Shown here: in pieces, positions 60,931 to 64,000 of the stretch
Layout of the letters: every line of letters starts with the position of its first letter
Position numbering within the stretch: the stretch's first letter is position 1
Assembly: GCA_963669415.2 (NCBI GenBank)
Contig: CAXXPS010000002.1
Coordinates: forward strand, 1,550,001 to 1,614,000
Direction of reading: 5' to 3'
DNA length: 64,000 nucleotides
From: JAWKWH01 sp963669415
GTDB lineage: Bacteria > Pseudomonadota > Alphaproteobacteria > Rhizobiales > Rhizobiaceae
The notes under the pieces: model-generated
The model's database searches: none
What the model saw: only the letters and a program-made list of their open reading frames with translations
Told to the model about the DNA's origin: nothing
Program-made: the position numbers and the translations under genes

Positions 60931-61551
60931 ATGAAGATGAGATCGCTGCTTGTTGCGGTAGGGCTGGGATTGGCGACAGCGCTTGCCGGGTGCACCACTG
61001 GAGGGTTCAATACATTCTCCAATTCATACGGATCCAAGAAGGATGCCGGCTACAGGCTGCCTTCAATTCCGATCTACAAGGTGGACCGCAAGTATCATCG
61101 GCAGGTTGTCAGATATGAAACCAGAGAAAAGCCCGGCACAATCATTGTCGATACCGGCGAAAAATTTCTCTATTTTGTCATGCCCGAAGGCAAGGCAATG
61201 CGATATGGCATCGGTGTAGGACGCGCCGGATTTGAGTGGTCAGGCCGTGCCCGTGTTGGCCTGAAACGTGAATGGCCGGTTTGGACACCGCCAGCACCGA
61301 TGATTCGCCGTCAGCCTGAACTGGCAAAGTATCGTGGCGGAATGAAACCCGGATTGAGCAATCCGCTCGGCGCAAGGGCCTTGTATTTGTACAATCGGCG
61401 TGGTGACAGCGGTTACCGTTTGCACGGCACGCCCGAGTGGTGGTCAATCGGCAAGGCGATGTCTTCTGGCTGCATCCGGCTTATGAATCAGGACATCATT
61501 GACCTTTATGAGCGTGCGGATGTGGGCGCCAAGGTCATTGTGAAGCGTTAG
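60931..61551 (+). CDS. L,D-transpeptidase lipoprotein (YkuD)
   Basis: A 206-residue envelope enzyme. The signal ends in a lipobox LAGC (Cys21), so it should be an outer-membrane-facing lipoprotein. The YkuD catalytic motif HGTP...SSGCIRL is intact with Cys181. TIIVDTGEKFLYFVMPEGKAMRYGIGVGR and PLGARALYLYN are family blocks. It forms 3-3 peptidoglycan cross-links or attaches proteins to peptidoglycan, a major activity in Rhizobiales. ATG 60931 or 60937 may be used. Confidence 0.92.
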   Translation: MKMRSLLVAVGLGLATALAGCTTGGFNTFSNSYGSKKDAGYRLPSIPIYKVDRKYHRQVVRYETREKPGTIIVDTGEKFLYFVMPEGKAMRYGIGVGRAGFEWSGRARVGLKREWPVWTPPAPMIRRQPELAKYRGGMKPGLSNPLGARALYLYNRRGDSGYRLHGTPEWWSIGKAMSSGCIRLMNQDIIDLYERADVGAKVIVKR

Positions 61552-61590
61552 AAATTTGCAAGCGGACCGTCTCGGCAACAGACGTCCTGC

Positions 61591-61619
61591 AAAAAACCGG
61601 GCTTAAAGCCCGGTTTTTT
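61591..61619. terminator. Bidirectional terminator between L,D-transpeptidase and infC
   Basis: AAAAAACCGGGCTT and AAGCCCGGTTTTTT, a near-perfect 14-bp inverted repeat with a one-base loop centre, giving a T run on both strands. It lies 39 bases after the transpeptidase stop and 42 beyond the infC stop. Confidence 0.9.
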
Positions 61620-61661
61620 CGTTTATGCCAATGCGTGTTGGTCGCCAAGGCGCTTACCAGT

Positions 61662-62198
61662 TCAGCGCGGGGCCAGTACCATCATCATCTGGCGACCTTC
61701 TAGCTTGGGTTCTGCCTCGACCTTGGCGATTTCCGCCGTCTCTTCGCGAACACGGTTGAGCAGTTCCATCCCCAGTTCCTGGTGTGCCATTTCCCGGCCG
61801 CGGAAGCGCAATGTGACTTTTACCTTGTCACCATCATCAAAAAACCGGCGCACCGCCTTCATCTTCACCTCATAGTCGTGGGTATCGATGTTGGGGCGCA
61901 TCTTGATCTCTTTGATCTCGATGACTTTTTGCTTCTTGCGGGCCGCGGCTGCCTTTTTCTGATTTTCGTATTTCAGCTTGCCAAGATCCAGGATCTTGCA
62001 GACCGGGGGTTCGGCATTGGGCGATATTTCGACGAGATCCAATCCGGCAGTTTCAGCTGCCTCCAATGCGGTCTCTATGGAAACTTCGCCGTGATTACTG
62101 CCTTCGCTATCAATAAGTTGAACCCGGGGAACCCGGATATCTGAATTGGCACGGGGGCCTTCCTTGACTGGTTGTGTCGATCTGAACGGTCTGCGAAT
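61662..62198 (-). CDS. infC: Translation initiation factor IF-3, ATT start
   Basis: A 178-residue IF-3 when read from ATT at 62198: (I)RRPFRSTQPVKEGPRANSDIRVPRVQLIDSEGSNHGEVSIETALEAAE, then GLDLVEISPNAEPPVCKILDLGKLKYENQKK and the C-terminal domain (HDYEVKMKAVRRFFDDGDKVKVTLRFRGREMAHQELG). AGGAG lies nine bases before the ATT. An in-frame stop lies 30 bases upstream with no ATG, GTG or TTG between, and the next usable start (TTG 62066) would delete 44 conserved residues. Rare AUU starts are known for infC and allow autoregulation by IF-3. Confidence 0.93.
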   Translation of the reverse strand: MRRPFRSTQPVKEGPRANSDIRVPRVQLIDSEGSNHGEVSIETALEAAETAGLDLVEISPNAEPPVCKILDLGKLKYENQKKAAAARKKQKVIEIKEIKMRPNIDTHDYEVKMKAVRRFFDDGDKVKVTLRFRGREMAHQELGMELLNRVREETAEIAKVEAEPKLEGRQMMMVLAPR

Positions 62199-62389
62199 GG
62201 TCGTGATCTCCTGATCTGTTTCAGTTTATATATTCCTCCGGCTATGCAGCTTGGGAACATCGGCTGTCAATAGCACATTGGCTTCGAAAAAGCACGGTCG
62301 GACAATCGTCCAAAATATCGTAGGGGCAACACTTTTACACCATCGGGGATCATGGCAGTAGATATTGCCGCGAATATCGGAGGGGATGA

Positions 62390-63163
62390 ATGAACAAGCC
62401 AGACAAAATAATCGTCAATGGAACAGAGATCGCCGTCCGTGCCCGTTCGGGAAAAGTTCCGGGGCTGGTGTGGCTGGGCGGATATCGCTCCGACATGATC
62501 GGAACCAAAGCCGAAGCAATCGATCAGTGGGCCAAAGATGCCGGCCACGCCTACACGCGGCATGACTACTCGGGCCACGGTGAATCAAGCGGCGAATTTA
62601 CAGATGGTACGATTTCGCGATGGCTCGAGGAAAGCCTGGCCGTATTCAGGAAATATACGTCCGGACCGCAAATCCTGATCGGATCCTCAATGGGCGGCTG
62701 GATTGCCCTTCGCATGATACAGGAACTCAATCACGCCGGAGAAGGCGATCGGGTCGCCGCACTTGTTCTGCTGGCGCCGGCCCCTGATTTTACCGTTGAA
62801 CTCATGGAGCCCGAATTGGGTGAAAAACAGCTCAGCGACATGGAAACCAAAGGTTATTTCGAGGAACATTCGGAATATTCGGAAGATCCGAACATATTCA
62901 CCAAGGCCTTTTTTGATGATGGCCGGAAAAATCGTGTACTGAACGGGCTCATCGACACCCATTGCCCGGTTCACATCCTGCAGGGACAGGCTGATCCGGA
63001 TGTTCCGTTTACGCTTGCCTTGAAATTGCTGGAGCACCTGCCGGCCGATGACGTCACCCTGACACTGGTCAAGGATGGAGATCATCGCCTGTCGCGACCA
63101 AAAGACCTGGAATTATTGGTCAGAACTGTCGAGCAGATGGTTCGATCCATTGGCGACCTCTGA
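62390..63163 (+). CDS. Alpha/beta hydrolase (ABHD10-like)
   Basis: A 257-residue alpha/beta hydrolase: GLVWLGGYRSDMIGTKA oxyanion block, YSGHGES, nucleophile elbow GSSMGG, acidic residue in GQADPDVPF and the late His in DGDHRLS. It resembles ABHD10/palmitoyl thioesterase-type proteins, a gene I recall beside infC in related genomes. Substrate unknown. ATG 62390 follows GGAGGGG. Confidence 0.9.
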   Translation: MNKPDKIIVNGTEIAVRARSGKVPGLVWLGGYRSDMIGTKAEAIDQWAKDAGHAYTRHDYSGHGESSGEFTDGTISRWLEESLAVFRKYTSGPQILIGSSMGGWIALRMIQELNHAGEGDRVAALVLLAPAPDFTVELMEPELGEKQLSDMETKGYFEEHSEYSEDPNIFTKAFFDDGRKNRVLNGLIDTHCPVHILQGQADPDVPFTLALKLLEHLPADDVTLTLVKDGDHRLSRPKDLELLVRTVEQMVRSIGDL

Positions 63164-63306
63164 ATAGTTGTCATTATTTCTTCTTATATTACAGATGTTT
63201 AATGGTTTTTGGTGTGGAAGAAACTTGAAACGCCTTATTTCTGTTCCCATGTCCAATGCATGCGGCAAACAAAAGCCGCCCACACAACGAGAGGAATAAA
63301 CCAACG

Positions 63307-63741
63307 ATGACCAATACCGCCCTGATCCGTCCCGCATGGACCCCTGCGACCATCGCCTTGATGGTACTCGGCTTCATCGTGTTCTGGCCCTTGGGTCTGG
63401 CCATGCTGGCCTACATTTTGTGGGGTGATCGGCTGGACGGATTGAAGAGTGACGTCAATCGCGCAACCGACGGTATGTTCAAGGGTTGCAGGCGTGCTTC
63501 ACACCGCGCAAACCCGCGTACCGGCAATGTGGCATTCGATGACTGGCGCGAAACCGAACTGGAACGATTGGCCGAAGAGCGCCGCAAGCTGGACGAGATG
63601 CGCGAGGAATTTGATGATTACATGCGCGAACTCCGCCGTGCAAAAGATCAAGAAGAGTTCGATCGCTTCATGAAAGCGCGCAGCAAGAAGTCGAAGAAAT
63701 CAGGTGGCAAGACCGTGCCGGAAGTGAACGGCGACGAGTAA
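63307..63741 (+). CDS. DUF2852 domain protein
   Basis: A 144-residue protein. One membrane segment (about 15-37, TIALMVLGFIVFWPLGLAMLAYILWGD) is followed by a charged cytoplasmic tail with a long coiled coil (about 82-125, ELERLAEERRKLDEMREEFDDYMRELRRAKDQEEFDRFM) and a Lys-rich end. The N-terminal half fits DUF2852; function unknown. ATG 63307 follows GAGAGGAAT. Confidence 0.88.
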   Translation: MTNTALIRPAWTPATIALMVLGFIVFWPLGLAMLAYILWGDRLDGLKSDVNRATDGMFKGCRRASHRANPRTGNVAFDDWRETELERLAEERRKLDEMREEFDDYMRELRRAKDQEEFDRFMKARSKKSKKSGGKTVPEVNGDE

Positions 63742-63780
63742 CCCGAAAGCTTGGCTTCAACGCTGAATTTGATACCGGAG

Positions 63781-63807
63781 ACGGCGCCTTAAGGAGGCGC
63801 CGTTTTT
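63781..63807 (+). terminator. Rho-independent terminator after DUF2852 gene
   Basis: 9-bp stem ACGGCGCCT / AGGCGCCGT around TAAGG, then five T (63803-63807), 40 bases after the stop. Confidence 0.85.
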
Positions 63808-63865
63808 CAATTGTCGAGCCCGTCGACTTGTCGCGCCATTCAATCGAATCTGATAGTGGTCAGTC

Positions 63866-64000
63866 ATGTTCGGCCTGACAAAGCAACCGATGACAAGAAA
63901 ACGCGAATCCGGCGATATCCAGGTGGCTGGACGCAAGATATCCCTTACAGTTGTGGAACATTCTAGAGCGAAACGATTGACGCTGAGAGTCGAACCGGGC
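63866..64000 (+). CDS. YgjP/SprT-like (M48/DUF45) metallopeptidase, 3'-truncated by window edge
   Basis: The 45 visible residues (MFGLTKQPMT ... GDIQVAGRKISLTVVEHSRAKRLTLRVEPG) match the N-terminus of YgjP-type zinc metallopeptidases, whose opening has the pattern R-x-A-R-R-L-x-L-R. The HExxH motif, expected further on, lies outside the window, so assignment rests on the N-terminus. The reading frame is open to the edge. ATG 63866 is preceded only by weak ribosome binding sequence. Confidence 0.65.
   Translation, partial: MFGLTKQPMTRKRESGDIQVAGRKISLTVVEHSRAKRLTLRVEPG

Noticed and set aside
1..64000. CRISPR arrays, tRNA/rRNA genes, phage or transposase genes
   Set aside because: I saw no regularly spaced repeats, no cloverleaf-like sequence and no transposase or phage protein motifs; a tRNA scan would be decisive.

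Overview
The window looks like chromosome of an alphaproteobacterium of the order Hyphomicrobiales (Rhizobiales), probably a marine or Hoeflea/Ahrensia-like lineage. This rests on family content, not on a search: a GcrA cell-cycle regulator, a class I lysyl-tRNA synthetase, an alphaproteobacterial-type SOS box (GTTC-N7-GTTC) before uvrA, a SAM-II riboswitch before metZ, an ALAS-type (C4 pathway) hemA, MmcB, and several domain families typical of the order (DUF6460, DUF952, DUF2852, DUF4212). I saw no tRNA, rRNA, CRISPR array, prophage or intact insertion sequence. The window cuts a gene at each end: a D-lyxose isomerase at the left, a YgjP-type metallopeptidase at the right.

Layout. 1-6.7 kb: sugar isomerase, MATE exporter, galE, hemA (with an FNR/FixK-like box upstream), an aminotransferase and mscL. 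6.9-13.9 kb: a sensory locus with a hybrid histidine kinase carrying a sodium/solute-symporter N-terminus, a convergent NarL-type regulator, a separate symporter and a tandem hot-dog thioesterase. 14-19.7 kb: DUF952-pyrD, a 197-bp repeat with terminal inverted repeats ending in the dcd stop codon, dcd, SAM-II riboswitch-metZ, a CDP-alcohol phosphatidyltransferase and apaG. 19.7-27.7 kb: an RND efflux pair and the argD-argF-hslO operon, preceded by a minus-strand terminator hairpin. 28-29.6 kb: gcrA and ppk2. 29.6-33.7 kb: a quorum-sensing operon, luxR-luxI-crotonase-membrane glycosyltransferase. 33.9-43 kb: an orphan solute-binding protein, a sterol-desaturase-family enzyme, TerB, lysK, a degenerate nuclease with an S24 regulator, and uvrA. 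43-49.5 kb: a branched-chain amino-acid-type ABC operon with a coupled hydrolase, a frameshifted binding-protein gene and a divergent PAS-LuxR regulator. 49.5-64 kb: small genes, three alpha/beta hydrolases, the nnr repair enzyme, glnB-glnA with a sigma-54 promoter, a DUF4212/symporter pair, mmcB, a lipoprotein L,D-transpeptidase, infC starting at ATT, and DUF2852.

The least ordinary part is the quorum-sensing operon. The LuxR protein keeps the acyl-homoserine-lactone (AHL) pocket residues at a constant offset from TraR, and the LuxI protein keeps the conserved synthase residues. The crotonase between luxI and the glycosyltransferase lacks both hydratase glutamates but has the aspartate of PaaG-type isomerases, so it may tailor the acyl chain of the signal. 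A perfect 10-bp inverted repeat covers the luxI ribosome binding site. Other points to check are the SAM-II riboswitch with an apparent antiterminator/terminator pair, the broken binding-protein gene, and the repeat between pyrD and dcd.
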